Assembly: GCA_030041985.1 (NCBI GenBank)
Contig: JASIAM010000127.1
Span: 1-64,000, forward strand
Direction: 5' to 3'
Origin: Bryobacteraceae bacterium
GTDB taxonomy: Bacteria > Acidobacteriota > Terriglobia > Bryobacterales > Bryobacteraceae
DNA length: 64,000 bases
Both the position numbers and the translations under genes were made by a program. Below the pieces are notes generated by a model that had not been told where the DNA came from, did no database searches, and worked only from the letters and a program-made list of their open reading frames with translations. This document shows, one piece after another, positions 18,845-28,425 of this stretch. How positions within the stretch are numbered: the stretch's first letter is position 1; each line of letters begins with the position of its first letter.

Positions 18845-19300
18845 TCATACCGCCACAAAGGCAATGAACAGGCCGCTGAACACCACCGTGACCCACAGTA
18901 ACAGTGACAAGGTTCCTACTGCTTTGTTGATACCTGGGGAAGCGCCGGAGAGCACCACTTTTCGGTGAATCGTGTAGTTATAGACAATTGCGATTAGCAG
19001 AGCCACCATTTTGAATTTGAACGAAGAGTTTCGCAGATACATATCCGGATCGGATGACATAATCAGCGGACCGGTGATCAGCATGATTGCCAGTCCGATG
19101 AGGGTCAACAAACTGGTTTCCTTTAACAGTCGCGCTGGGTCGCCGCGCTTTCCCCAACCCAGCAATCCGAAGTCGACAATGGCAATTGTGCCGATGGAAA
19201 GAGTAAACGCACCGATGTGCAGGATCTCAAGTAACGGAAACGACCACTCGTTGTTGTTGAGCGGATTCGTCGTGGGGTCGTATACCAATTCCAAAAACAT
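18845..19300 (-). CDS. Small membrane protein, DUF6644-like
   Basis: 151 aa with four probable transmembrane helices (about residues 25-48, 64-82, 95-112, 128-150). An acidic first segment reads 'LVYDPTTNPLNNNEWSFPL'. The pattern 'WSFPLLEILHIGAF...IVDFGLLGWGKRG' resembles bacterial DUF6644-type membrane proteins, where His near the helix start may bind haem; this is my recollection of the family and not checked. Monocistronic in a 110-190 bp spaced neighbourhood. The upstream region to 19484 contains ACCGGTCA-rich sequence and a TCAGTT-type repeat. Function unknown. Confidence 0.65.
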   Translation of the reverse strand: MFLELVYDPTTNPLNNNEWSFPLLEILHIGAFTLSIGTIAIVDFGLLGWGKRGDPARLLKETSLLTLIGLAIMLITGPLIMSSDPDMYLRNSSFKFKMVALLIAIVYNYTIHRKVVLSGASPGINKAVGTLSLLLWVTVVFSGLFIAFVAV

Positions 19301-19451
19301 TTCGTAAGAGCCTCAATCGAGGGTTAAGGTTATCACGTATCATGGAAAGCCACGGGTAGAGGCGGTCACAACCGGTCAGCGACCAGGCAGTAACCGGTCA
19401 CTGGGCTTTTTCTTTAGTGGGTTGCGGAGCATCCTGGCCGAAACCACCGCA

Positions 19452-19477
19452 AGCTGAAAACTGAAAACTGATAACTT
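19452..19477. repeat. AACTGAAAACTGA repeat
   Basis: AGCTGAAAACTGAAAACTGATAACTT carries three units of the reverse-oriented repeat, ending 8 bp before the start codon of xseA. It is identical in part to the right arm of the 15159-15246 array. Confidence 0.7.
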
Positions 19478-19484
19478 ATATTCG

Positions 19485-20834
19485 GTGGAGCAATTCGCTC
19501 TCGATTTCGACCTTACCCCCGAGCGCCGGATCTTCACCGTCAGCGAGCTCAATAGCGCCGTGCGCGTGGCGCTCGAAGCCCAATTCACCGATATCTGGGT
19601 CTCCGGCGAAATCTCGGGCACGCGCCTCGCCACTAGCGGCCATTACTACTTCACCCTCAAAGAGCGCGAGGCCCAGGTACGCTGTGTGGCTTTCCGCTCT
19701 TCCCACCGCTACTGGAAATTCAAGCCGCAGGATGGCTTGGCCGTGCTGGCGCGCGGGCGCCTCGATGTTTACGAGGCCCGCGGCGAATATCAACTCCTCG
19801 TCGAGTCTTTGGAACCGCAAGGCTTCGGCGCCTTGCAGTTGGCCTTCGAGCAGCTCAAGAAAAAGCTGGCCGCCGAGGGCCTCTTCGCCCCCGCGCGCAA
19901 ACGCCCGCTGCCCCGAATTCCCCGCCGCATCGGCATCGTCACCTCACCCCGCGGCGCAGCCATAGCCGACCTCATCCACATCCTGTCCCGCCGCTTTCCG
20001 GGCATCCACATTCGCCTGTTTCCCGCCCTGGTGCAAGGCGAAGGCTCCGTAGACGAGGTCTGCCGCGGCATCGAATATTTCAGCCGGCTCCCATGGGCGG
20101 ATGTCGTAATCATGGCGCGCGGCGGCGGTTCCCTCGAAGATCTGTGGACCTTCAATGAAGAAGCCGTGGCCCGCGCCATCGCCCGCTCCCGCGTGCCCCT
20201 GGTTTCCGCCGTAGGCCACGAAACCGATGTCACCATAGCCGATTTCGTGGCCGATCTGCGCGCGCCCACTCCTTCGGCCGCGGCTGAGTTGGTCGCGCCC
20301 CTGCGCGAGGATCTGCTGGAGCGCATTGGCGTGGCCCGCGCCAAAGCTGCGCAATCGGTCCGCTACCGTCTCGCCATGTGGGAGCGCCGCCTGCGCCAGC
20401 AGGGCATCGAACGCGCCCTGAATATCCTGCACCGCCGCATCGGCCGCAACCTGCAGCGCATCGATGAGCAGGAATACCGCATGCGGGAACGCCTGCGCGC
20501 GGCCTTCGCCGAACGTGAGCGTGTGCGGCGCGCGCTCGAACTCCGCCTGCGCCGCTTCGATATGCGCCCCCGCCTGGCAGCCGACCGGCGCCGCATGGAA
20601 ACCGCCCACACCGCCTCGCTTACTGCCATTCGCGTCCAGCTCGAACGCCGCCGCCGCGCCTGGGCGCCGCTCGCCGCCAAGCTTTCGCAATTGAGCCCGC
20701 TCCGCATCCTGGAGCGCGGCTATGCCATCGTCCTGCGCGATTCCCGTATCCTGAAAGACCCCGCTCAAGCCCCCACCGGAACCCGCATCTACGTGCGCCT
20801 GGCAAAAGGCGATCTGGACGCTACCGTGGACTGA
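19485..20834 (+). CDS. xseA: Exodeoxyribonuclease VII large subunit
   Basis: 449 aa from GTG 19485, typical length. ExoVII degrades single-stranded DNA in both directions, with the XseB small subunit. The N-terminal OB-fold is seen as 'FTVSELNSAVRVALEAQF', 'WVSGEISG', 'SGHYYFTLKE' and 'VRCVAF'. The central catalytic region contains 'GIVTSPRGAAIADLIHIL', 'RGGGSLEDLWTFNEE' and 'VGHETDVTIADFVAD'. A long Arg/Ala-rich coiled-coil follows (about 280-395), then the short C-terminal domain 'LSPLRILERGYAIV'. No xseB is next to it; it may be elsewhere. It lies right after a dispersed repeat. Confidence 0.95.
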   Translation: MEQFALDFDLTPERRIFTVSELNSAVRVALEAQFTDIWVSGEISGTRLATSGHYYFTLKEREAQVRCVAFRSSHRYWKFKPQDGLAVLARGRLDVYEARGEYQLLVESLEPQGFGALQLAFEQLKKKLAAEGLFAPARKRPLPRIPRRIGIVTSPRGAAIADLIHILSRRFPGIHIRLFPALVQGEGSVDEVCRGIEYFSRLPWADVVIMARGGGSLEDLWTFNEEAVARAIARSRVPLVSAVGHETDVTIADFVADLRAPTPSAAAELVAPLREDLLERIGVARAKAAQSVRYRLAMWERRLRQQGIERALNILHRRIGRNLQRIDEQEYRMRERLRAAFAERERVRRALELRLRRFDMRPRLAADRRRMETAHTASLTAIRVQLERRRRAWAPLAAKLSQLSPLRILERGYAIVLRDSRILKDPAQAPTGTRIYVRLAKGDLDATVD

Positions 20835-20925
20835 GCATCGAGTCCTGTAAGTAGTTTTGCGGTGCCAGCAGCCCGGGTTCCGTGCGGAAGTTAGAATCTC
20901 GCAGTATTTTTCGATAGGCCGATGT

Positions 20926-22305
20926 TCATGACGTCTCGATCAAGCGCCGGGCGAGAGCCGCGGCCTGGCAGCGAATCTCGGGAACGGCGGTAGTCTCAAA
21001 CAACTCGCCGCGCCGGGGCGGCCCAAGCGTGAACAAAGCGGAAGACAGGTTTCCCTGAGCATCGATCAACGCGCCGGCTCCGTCGGTTCGAAAGCCCAGT
21101 TCCAGGTCATTCGCGCTGGCCAATCCGCCTTCTACCAGGGACCGGATGAACCGGCGCGGGCACTTGTTGTAGTCCTCGTGAATACCAGTGCAGTTGATGG
21201 CGCGGTCGACTTCGAGCGTCAGACCCTCTCCGCGCCGTTGCTCAATCGTCAATTCGATCGCGTCGTCCTTTGCCGCACTTCTCGAAATCCGTCCGGCGAA
21301 GAATTCAATCCTGCCCTGAGCCTGGAGTTCGCACATGCGCCGCTGCACTTGCGGAGCCATGCGATGACGGTGCGCTTCCCAGTACGGCTTCAGATGCCGC
21401 AGGAACAGTCTCCGGCCGGAGAGCGGCATCCCCCGCCAGATTTCATTGGAAACCGGCCGCAAGGCATCCACCGCCATGCGCCAGCAGCCATCCTCGTTTT
21501 GTAGCTGCCGGATTTGCGCGCGGAGTTGGCGAAACATCAAGCAGATATTGGTGGCATCTGCGAACGATGGGGGCGATGCGGGCGCGTAGCGCAGATCGTG
21601 AACGCAGGGCAAAAGCCCGCGCCGGGAAACCATATACGTTCTGCATGGCATGGCCTGCCCATGGAGTGCTAAGGCGGCATCCACCGCCGTTAATCCCATG
21701 CCCACCAGCAGGATCCGCTCACCCGCAAAACGTACGCGCAGCGCATCCCCGATCCACGGGGAAACGTGCCACTTTTCTCCCATTTCTTCGACAAACGCGC
21801 TTTCAAATGTAGCGGATGCCGGATTCCCCAGTGCCAACACCACCTTCTGCACTTCCACGGATCGCCCGTCGTTCAGCGCGAGTCTCACGCCGCCTGCCGC
21901 GGATCGGGCATCCACGGCCTCGGCCCGAATGTGGCGAAAGCTTCCGCGGCCGCCCGCGGCGACAGACGAGTGCAACAGTTCCTCGATGTACTCCCCGTAT
22001 AGCTTTCGCGGGGCAAACGCGTCCGGCGCCGCACCGTTCCAGTTACGGGAGCGGAGCCACTCCAGAAAATGTCCGCTCTGGTCTGGCAGTGCGCTCATCT
22101 TCCCAGCGGGCACATTGAGCAGATGCTGTTCAAAACCGGTCGAATAGGCCAGCCCGTGGCCCAGATGTTCGCGAGGCTCCATCACGCGAATACGCCCCGT
22201 GAAGCCGTTCCTCAACAGTTGCACGGCCACCAGCGCTCCGCTCAATCCGCCCCCTACAATCGCGATTTCACAACAGTGACTCTCCGATCCTTCGACTGTG
22301 TTCAC
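20926..22305 (-). CDS. FAD/NAD(P)-binding oxidoreductase (COG4529 type)
   Basis: 459 aa. GTG 22305 has AAAGGAAG upstream. The N-terminal Rossmann fingerprint is 'EIAIVGGGLSGALVAVQLL' (GxGxxG), followed by 'GHGLAYST' and 'HLLNVPAGKMSALPD', conserved in the YdhS-like uncharacterised FAD proteins. A second dinucleotide motif 'LLVGMGLTAVDAALAL' follows near residue 200, suited to NAD(P)H. 'INCTGIHEDY' and 'FTLGPPRRG' near the C-terminus fit the same group. It probably catalyses an NAD(P)H-linked oxygenation or reduction; the substrate is unknown. It stands 95 bp downstream of the M24 peptidase on the same strand and could be the last gene of that operon. Confidence 0.8.
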   Translation of the reverse strand: MNTVEGSESHCCEIAIVGGGLSGALVAVQLLRNGFTGRIRVMEPREHLGHGLAYSTGFEQHLLNVPAGKMSALPDQSGHFLEWLRSRNWNGAAPDAFAPRKLYGEYIEELLHSSVAAGGRGSFRHIRAEAVDARSAAGGVRLALNDGRSVEVQKVVLALGNPASATFESAFVEEMGEKWHVSPWIGDALRVRFAGERILLVGMGLTAVDAALALHGQAMPCRTYMVSRRGLLPCVHDLRYAPASPPSFADATNICLMFRQLRAQIRQLQNEDGCWRMAVDALRPVSNEIWRGMPLSGRRLFLRHLKPYWEAHRHRMAPQVQRRMCELQAQGRIEFFAGRISRSAAKDDAIELTIEQRRGEGLTLEVDRAINCTGIHEDYNKCPRRFIRSLVEGGLASANDLELGFRTDGAGALIDAQGNLSSALFTLGPPRRGELFETTAVPEIRCQAAALARRLIETS

Positions 22306-22400
22306 CGTGGCTTCCTTTCCGGAACTTGCAAAATGACCAACTGACCTGATGCGGAGTACTATGCAGTGTGAACCAACGGCTTAGGCGATTTGCGAGTTTG

Positions 22401-23717
22401 TCAACCGAACGGGTGCTCAAGGGACGGGCTGGGAGTTGTAAGCAACTCGGCTCCGTCTTCGGTTACGTGCAGATCATCTTCGAGGCGGACCCCGAATTCG
22501 CCTTTGATATAGATACCGGGTTCGTCACTGAAGATCATGCCGGCCTGCAGCGTGGGATGCGGAGGCCAGCCGAACATGTCATTTTTCACCAGGTAAGGCC
22601 ATTCATGCATCTCGAGGCCCAGCCCGTGACCAACGCGATGCGTGAAATAGCGGAAACCGGGGCCGTAGCCCGCGTCCGCGATGACTTTGCGAGCGGCGGC
22701 GTCGACTGCCTCGTTCGCGACGCCGGGCCTTGCTGCGTCCAGTGCCGCTTTCTGCGCCCGTTTCACGATCTCGAAGACCCTGATCATCTTATCCGCCGGC
22801 TTGCCGAGCACGAACGTCCGCGTAATGTCCGAGGTATAACCTTCTACCCGGCAGCCATCGTCCAACATCAGGATCGTTCCTTCGCGAATCGTCTGCAGTG
22901 TCCGCGAACCGTGCGGCGAAGCGGTATATTCGCCGATATTGAGACTGGCTTCGCCTGGAAAACCGGCACGCGCATAAGCCGCCTGAATCAGGGCGCTGAC
23001 ATCCCGTTGTGTCATTCCTTCAGCCAGGGACTTGTAGACGGCCTCGTAAACCCTAATCGTCGTTTGGCATGCAAGGCGAATACACTCGATTTCGTGAGCG
23101 TCCTTGATCATGCGGCATCCTGCCGTGACCGGAGTTGCGCTCACCACTTGAAACGAAGCGCCACCGGCGTGCGCGATTCCATCCGCAAATACGAACTTGA
23201 CCGTTTCTTCTACCCCAATCCTGCCGGATGTGATGCCGCGATCTTTCAGCGTGCCGATCACTAGTTCATACGGACTTTCATCTTCCTGCCAGGTGCGAAT
23301 ACTCGCTTCCTTTTCAATCGCCGTACCTGCAACAATCTCTCTCGCCCGGTCCTCTTCGAAAGCCGGAACGGCCAAAAAGGGATTTGAGCGGGCAGGTATC
23401 ACGAGTGCCCAGAACCGCTCGCCACCACCCAGTTGTACGTTGGCAAAATACTCGGGTGAAGCCCCACCGGTGAGCACGATCGCGTCGATTTTTTCCGCCG
23501 ACATCAGCCTGCGCGCCTTTTCGATGCGGGCTTCGCGCTCAACGTTGGTAAAGGGCCGTGCAAGAATGGCCATCGATTCGAGCGCAGCGATGGCCGGAGG
23601 TAACGGACCGTCAAGGGCGGGTGCGGGAGCGCCACGGCCTTTCTGGGCCCGGGCGAGCGGCATGAGGCCAGCCGTTGCGCCGCTCAAAACCGCCACGAAA
23701 TGACGTCTGGAGAACAT
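22401..23717 (-). CDS. M24-family metallopeptidase (Xaa-Pro aminopeptidase-like), Tat-exported
   Basis: 438 aa. GAGGAG precedes ATG 23717. The N-terminus 'FSRRHFVAVLSGATAGLMPLARA' is a twin-arginine signal, so the enzyme is exported folded. An N-terminal creatinase-like domain is followed by the pita-bread domain from about residue 200. The five dinuclear-metal ligands can be placed: Asp in 'MLDDGCR', Asp in 'TSDITRTF', His in 'HRVGHGLGLEMHE', Glu in 'FSDEPGIY' and Glu in 'VRLEDDLH'. It would remove an N-terminal residue, usually before proline, from peptides. It is the third gene after the TonB receptor and M19 dipeptidase, a likely peptide-utilisation set. Confidence 0.9.
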   Translation of the reverse strand: MFSRRHFVAVLSGATAGLMPLARAQKGRGAPAPALDGPLPPAIAALESMAILARPFTNVEREARIEKARRLMSAEKIDAIVLTGGASPEYFANVQLGGGERFWALVIPARSNPFLAVPAFEEDRAREIVAGTAIEKEASIRTWQEDESPYELVIGTLKDRGITSGRIGVEETVKFVFADGIAHAGGASFQVVSATPVTAGCRMIKDAHEIECIRLACQTTIRVYEAVYKSLAEGMTQRDVSALIQAAYARAGFPGEASLNIGEYTASPHGSRTLQTIREGTILMLDDGCRVEGYTSDITRTFVLGKPADKMIRVFEIVKRAQKAALDAARPGVANEAVDAAARKVIADAGYGPGFRYFTHRVGHGLGLEMHEWPYLVKNDMFGWPPHPTLQAGMIFSDEPGIYIKGEFGVRLEDDLHVTEDGAELLTTPSPSLEHPFG

Positions 23718-23765
23718 GCCATCTCCTCAGTGCGCTGAACCTCCCGGCCACCGCCGCAAGGCATG

Positions 23766-25175
23766 TCAAACCTTTCCCTTTTTGAGCTGTTGCGCAACCT
23801 TTTCCACATCGCCCCAGACTCGCAGCAGATTGCCGCTCCACAGCTTTGCGATTTGTTCTTCGGTGTAGCCGCGGCGAACCAATTCGAGCGTGACGTTAAA
23901 CGCCTCAGCAGCGCTGTTCCAGCCGTCGATTCCGCCGCCCCCATCGAAGTCCGATGAAATTCCGACGTGATCAATTCCTATTAGCTTCACGGCGTAATCG
24001 ATGTGATTCACCAGGTCTTTCACATTGGCCCGGCCTGCCGGTGGATACGCTGCATCGATCGCCGCAAGTTTCTTATCGTATTCGGCGCGCCGTTCGGGCG
24101 AAAGAGTATCGAGGCCGGCATTGCCCTGTCCACGTCCTCTACCGCCTCCCCGCGGTTCGGTGGCGCCCGGCGTTCCTTCCACGGGGCACGCCCGAGCGGC
24201 CCCATCTCCTCCGTCAGCGTTCGCGGCAGCGCCGCGGCCGCCGTTCCCGCCCCGGCCCTGCGCGGCAAGGCCAAATTCTTCCCTCAACTTCGCCAGAGCG
24301 GCAACGCGTTCCTTCGAATCCGCTCTCAAGTAAGTAGAAAATCCAACAACCTGGATCACTCCGCCGTTCTTTTTGAGTGCGAGCAACTGCTCGTCATCCA
24401 TATTCCGGCTCACGTCGGCCAGCGCGCGAATGGCGGAATGCGATGCGATAACCGGAGCCTTCGAAAGCCGCATCGCTTCCAGGTTCGCACCTTTCGAAGG
24501 GTGAGACAAATCCACCATCATGCCTAGGCGGTTCATCTCAGCGATCACCTCCCGGCCCAGCGGCGAGAGCCCGTTGTTATAGAGATAGCCTTGTGTCTCG
24601 CCGGTATTGGAATCCGCGAGCTGGCTGTTGCCATTGTGTGCCAGGGACATGTACCGCCCGCCGCGGTCGTAGAACTCCTTTACTTTGCCGATGTCAGTTC
24701 CAATGGGGTAGCCGTTTTCCACCCCAATGACGGCGATTCGAAGATTCTTTTTGTGCAGGGCAATCACATCGGCCGGCGTTAGAGCAAGGCCGATCTTATC
24801 GGGCGCGATGGTTTCCGTCAGGCGATGAATGGCATCGAATTTCGCGATCGCCTGCTTATATGCGTTGGCATAACCCTCCGGTGTCAACGGCCCCTGCCCG
24901 ACATAAACAATCATGAACGACACATCCATGCCGCCCTCGGCCATTTTGGGCAGATTGACCTGGGTCGTGAGCCGGAGCTTGTAATTGCAATCTGCTGTGA
25001 AGTTCGTGGGGTCGATGTCGTTATGCGTATCGAGGGTAATGACACGCGCGTGAATCACTTTCGCTTTGGCGATCAGGGCAGCATCATTCGATTGCGCCTG
25101 TGCGGCCAACTGGAGAAATGCCACGGAAGACATCGTGATCGCGCCGATCATGAGATTTCGCTTGATGTTCTGCAT
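23766..25175 (-). CDS. Membrane dipeptidase, M19 (renal dipeptidase) family
   Basis: 469 aa; the start at 25175 is chosen because CAGGAG precedes it and it opens a signal peptide (LMIGAITMSSVAFLQLAAQA). Zinc ligands of the family are visible: 'LDTHNDID' (HxD), Glu in 'GVENGYPIG', His in 'DLSHPSKG' and 'IASHSAIR', Asp in 'SSDFDGGGG'. It hydrolyses dipeptides, some with D-residues or cyclic links, in the periplasm. An unusual ~50-residue Gly/Arg/Ala-rich insertion (from about residue 310) lies before the last domain and probably forms a flexible loop. 38 bp separate it from the TonB receptor upstream; same transcript. Confidence 0.9.
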   Translation of the reverse strand: MQNIKRNLMIGAITMSSVAFLQLAAQAQSNDAALIAKAKVIHARVITLDTHNDIDPTNFTADCNYKLRLTTQVNLPKMAEGGMDVSFMIVYVGQGPLTPEGYANAYKQAIAKFDAIHRLTETIAPDKIGLALTPADVIALHKKNLRIAVIGVENGYPIGTDIGKVKEFYDRGGRYMSLAHNGNSQLADSNTGETQGYLYNNGLSPLGREVIAEMNRLGMMVDLSHPSKGANLEAMRLSKAPVIASHSAIRALADVSRNMDDEQLLALKKNGGVIQVVGFSTYLRADSKERVAALAKLREEFGLAAQGRGGNGGRGAAANADGGDGAARACPVEGTPGATEPRGGGRGRGQGNAGLDTLSPERRAEYDKKLAAIDAAYPPAGRANVKDLVNHIDYAVKLIGIDHVGISSDFDGGGGIDGWNSAAEAFNVTLELVRRGYTEEQIAKLWSGNLLRVWGDVEKVAQQLKKGKV

Positions 25176-25213
25176 TACAATCTCCTGTGCCCATCCCGGT
25201 AGTGAAGTTGGTT

Positions 25214-28200
25214 CTACCAAAGGAGTTTTAGAGCCAGTTGCGTATTGCGGGGCTCGCCGAAGCCAAGGCCGGGCGCCGAGCCGCCATTGAGAGTTTGAGT
25301 GAGCTGGCCGAAACTCGAACTGGAAAATGTGACATTCGGGTTGGCCCAGTTGGTCCGGTTGAGAAGGTTGAAGATCTCAGCCCGGAACTCCAGTGATACA
25401 CGCTCCTTTATCGGAATCTTTTTGAAGACCGAGAAATCGGCCGAACCAAATCCGGGGCCGTAGTACAAGTCTCTGCCGATATCGCCGAATGTTCCGGCTG
25501 CCGGCTTCGCGAACGCCGCGGGATTGAAATACTGGACAGCCGTCGTGCCAGTGAGCACCGGGACGTTGGCAAAAGGGTTTCCCACCACATTGACGCGGTC
25601 CTGATTCTCGCCGCTGCCGCTGACATTGGTCCCGGCAAGGATATTGATGGGCTGTCCGGTAGAGAACGTGAACAACGAGTTGAGTTGCCAGCCTCTGGTA
25701 AGCCGCGGCCAGAAGGGTGCGATCTGTGGAACATCGTAGCTGACGAAGCCCGTGAAAAGGTGCCGGATATCGAATGTGCTGGAGCCGCGTTGTTCCGCCA
25801 GGTCATAGCTGTCGGTCGGCACGGTGTTGCGCACGGCGGACGCATCGTCGATGGAATGGGCGTAAGTGTAATTCGCGTTTGCCGATAAACCTTTCCAGAG
25901 GCGCTGCCGTAATGTTGCCTGGAGAGAATTGTAATCTGAAGTTGCAACTGATTCCGCCGTATCTATAGTTCCGAGCTGCGGGTACTCGGCAGCGTAAGGG
26001 CGCACCGCCACTCCATTGATCAGAACCGGCTGGTTGATATCCAGAAGGACCGGCAGTTTTCGCCCCAAATTACCGACATAGCCAACCTGCACGATAGTGG
26101 AGTTAGTAAGTTGCCGCTGAATATTCAGGTTGAAATTCTGCACGTAAGGCGTCCGGAAATTCTGACTGACCGCAAATACGCCGAACGGAGGCGTGGGCGA
26201 ACTGGCTCCGAAAATAGGCACTCCCTGCGCGAAAACTACATTATGCACCGAAAGCGAATATACGGGATTAGCTCCGCCGGGGTTCGCATTTACACCGGCC
26301 GCGCCGCCGTTCGTTAGCGAGGTATTGGCCGTAAAGAAGTTCAGCGCGGGAACATCGTAGTAGATGCCATAGCCGCCCCGGATCACGGTCTTGTTATCGG
26401 ACGCAGGAGTGAAGGCAAAGCCCAATCGAGGGGCTATATTATGCCAGTCCGGCTGGTAAAGCGGCCCTGCGCCATTCCGGCCGGGCGTTACGAAGCCCTG
26501 CCCCGGAATAAAGTTTGTAATCGAGTCTCGAGAATCGTGCAAAACTCCCTGATAGGTAAAGCGTGCGCCATAGTTTAACGTCAGGCGCGAGTTTACCCGG
26601 AACGTATCCCCGGCCCAGAGGTCGAAAGAGTTTTGCAGATACAGCCGCTGGAGCGGCCCCTCTGCAATGGTGGCTCCATTGGAATTGCTTGGATACCCTG
26701 CGAGAAAATCTGCTAGCGCTTTGAGGTTGCCGGAGAGCGTTGTGTCAGCGGACCAGGGTCCGCGGGAACCGTCGAACGTGAAGGATCCCCGCTCATTGAT
26801 GTCATACCCGATATCGAGAACAGCGCGCCGGAACTCTCCGCCGAAAATTAAGGAATGCCTCCCTAAACTATACGAGAGGGCGTCCGTAATATGACCCGTA
26901 GTATCGATACGCGCTTCCGGGCTGGTGGCCCCCACATAATCGAATCCGGTGATTGTGAGCTTGGGAGAACCCTGCAGGTCAGCTTGGGTCACTCCAGTAT
27001 TTAGGCCAAGAGCCAGAGGATTGAAGCTGGTATCGGCGTCGTTGAACGACTGGAAAAAATAATTCACGCCCAGTGTCAGTTCATTTACGAGACGCGGCGA
27101 GAAAAGTTCCGTATCGGCCACGGCGATGTTGTGCATATGACTCGGCGCGATCTGAAAGAATTCCGGAATGTGAGAACCAATATCGGCGGTCTGAGTGCCG
27201 GTGCCGACGAAGTAGCGCACAAACATCGAATTCGTATCGTTGAAGCGATGATCGATTTTCATGACACCGTTATAGCTGTTGTAGTTGTTTTGCCCATTAC
27301 TCAGGTAGTTGTTCGTTGTGTCCGGGCCAGTGCGCACGCTGGCGGGCCAGATCGTCAGCAGGTTTAATGAGACCGGATTTAGCGGGACGCTGTACTTCGC
27401 CAGAACGCCTTCCGCCTGCGTGACCCAGGCGCTGGAAGGCTCCGTAGTGAGAATGGAGTTATCGGAAATAGCGATTTGCCCCTCACCCGCTATAAAGAAG
27501 AATGTCTTATTTTTGATGATCGGTCCGCCGGCAGAAAAGCCGAACTGATTGTTCCGGATTACCTGTTTAGGCGCGCTCGGAGCCAACAGCGGCGACCGGG
27601 AAGCCAACGCTTCATTTCGATTGAAGTAGAAAAGGCTTCCGTGGAAATCGTTGGTGCCCGATTTGAGGACCACATTGATTTGAGCGGCCGAATTGCGGCC
27701 TTGCTCCGGGCCGCCGTCCGCTTCCACGGCGAACTGATCGATGGCTTCAATCGGCAGGAGCGTTCCGGCAATACCGGACACGCCGCCCTGGTTGACCGCG
27801 GAAACATTCTGGAATGCGTCATTGTTATCCGCTCCGTCGATCTGGTAATTGCTCCCGGTGGTCCGGCTGCCATTAATCGACGTTGTCAGCGGTGATGCGC
27901 CAGGCACCAGCTTGATCATTTGCCGGAAATCGCGGCCATTCATCGGCAGATCTTGCACGGTGGCCGTATTCACCACGGCAGTAAGCGCACTGGAGGTAGT
28001 GTCGACGGTTGCCGCGGCTGCGCTCACTTCGACGGTCGCCTGTTGCTGCGCCACTGCAAGCGATACGGTGATATCGATTGTTTTCGAAACGGCGATCTCG
28101 ACCGCCTCGACGTTCTTCGTTTCGAAGCCTGAGGCGCCCACCGTAAGTGTATAAATGCCGACGGGCAAGTCCACAAACAGAAAAGCACCGTTCCCAGACG

Positions 28201-28369
28201 ACACTGCCGTTCGTGTGAGTCCGCTGACGGTGCTCTCAAGTTTGACGTTCGCTCCAGCAAGGGCGGCGCCGCTTGAGTCCACTGCAACGCCGGCCAGGTT
28301 GCCGAGAAACGCCTGGGCAAATGCGGAAGTAGCTAGAAGCGCGACGCATACCACGCGACTGAGGATCAT
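25214..28369 (-). CDS. TonB-dependent receptor, Oar-like, with carboxypeptidase-regulatory domain
   Basis: 1051 aa. ATG 28369 follows GGAGACGTAA and begins a signal peptide. An N-terminal carboxypeptidase-regulatory-like beta-sandwich (about residues 20-105) reads 'GVAVDSSGAALAGANVKL' and 'LPVGIYTLTV'. A plug domain follows with 'LPMNGRDFRQMIKLVPG' and 'NSAAQINVVLKSGTNDFHG', then a long outer-membrane barrel ending 'LALKLLW'. Such acidobacterial receptors take up large or polymeric ligands; here peptides are likely because an M19 dipeptidase and an M24 peptidase follow on the same transcript. This is inference. A 9-bp inverted repeat lies 25-56 bases upstream of the start. Confidence 0.93.
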   Translation of the reverse strand: MILSRVVCVALLATSAFAQAFLGNLAGVAVDSSGAALAGANVKLESTVSGLTRTAVSSGNGAFLFVDLPVGIYTLTVGASGFETKNVEAVEIAVSKTIDITVSLAVAQQQATVEVSAAAATVDTTSSALTAVVNTATVQDLPMNGRDFRQMIKLVPGASPLTTSINGSRTTGSNYQIDGADNNDAFQNVSAVNQGGVSGIAGTLLPIEAIDQFAVEADGGPEQGRNSAAQINVVLKSGTNDFHGSLFYFNRNEALASRSPLLAPSAPKQVIRNNQFGFSAGGPIIKNKTFFFIAGEGQIAISDNSILTTEPSSAWVTQAEGVLAKYSVPLNPVSLNLLTIWPASVRTGPDTTNNYLSNGQNNYNSYNGVMKIDHRFNDTNSMFVRYFVGTGTQTADIGSHIPEFFQIAPSHMHNIAVADTELFSPRLVNELTLGVNYFFQSFNDADTSFNPLALGLNTGVTQADLQGSPKLTITGFDYVGATSPEARIDTTGHITDALSYSLGRHSLIFGGEFRRAVLDIGYDINERGSFTFDGSRGPWSADTTLSGNLKALADFLAGYPSNSNGATIAEGPLQRLYLQNSFDLWAGDTFRVNSRLTLNYGARFTYQGVLHDSRDSITNFIPGQGFVTPGRNGAGPLYQPDWHNIAPRLGFAFTPASDNKTVIRGGYGIYYDVPALNFFTANTSLTNGGAAGVNANPGGANPVYSLSVHNVVFAQGVPIFGASSPTPPFGVFAVSQNFRTPYVQNFNLNIQRQLTNSTIVQVGYVGNLGRKLPVLLDINQPVLINGVAVRPYAAEYPQLGTIDTAESVATSDYNSLQATLRQRLWKGLSANANYTYAHSIDDASAVRNTVPTDSYDLAEQRGSSTFDIRHLFTGFVSYDVPQIAPFWPRLTRGWQLNSLFTFSTGQPINILAGTNVSGSGENQDRVNVVGNPFANVPVLTGTTAVQYFNPAAFAKPAAGTFGDIGRDLYYGPGFGSADFSVFKKIPIKERVSLEFRAEIFNLLNRTNWANPNVTFSSSSFGQLTQTLNGGSAPGLGFGEPRNTQLALKLLW

Positions 28370-28393
28370 TTACGTCTCCGTGTTTGAATTTCT

Positions 28394-28425
28394 GCTAAGT
28401 GAAAGCGCGCGTGGGATCACTTAGC
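28394..28425. promoter_or_regulatory. Inverted repeat upstream of the TonB receptor (possible operator or hairpin)
   Basis: GCTAAGTGA (28394-28402) and TCACTTAGC (28417-28425) are perfect 9-bp arms around a 14-bp spacer, 25-56 bases upstream of the receptor start. It might bind a dimeric regulator or form an mRNA hairpin. No regulator gene is next to it. Confidence 0.4.

Noticed and set aside
19350-19410. ACCGGTCA-rich stretch as a CRISPR or direct-repeat array
   Set aside because: Only two or three imperfect copies with irregular spacing; not an array.
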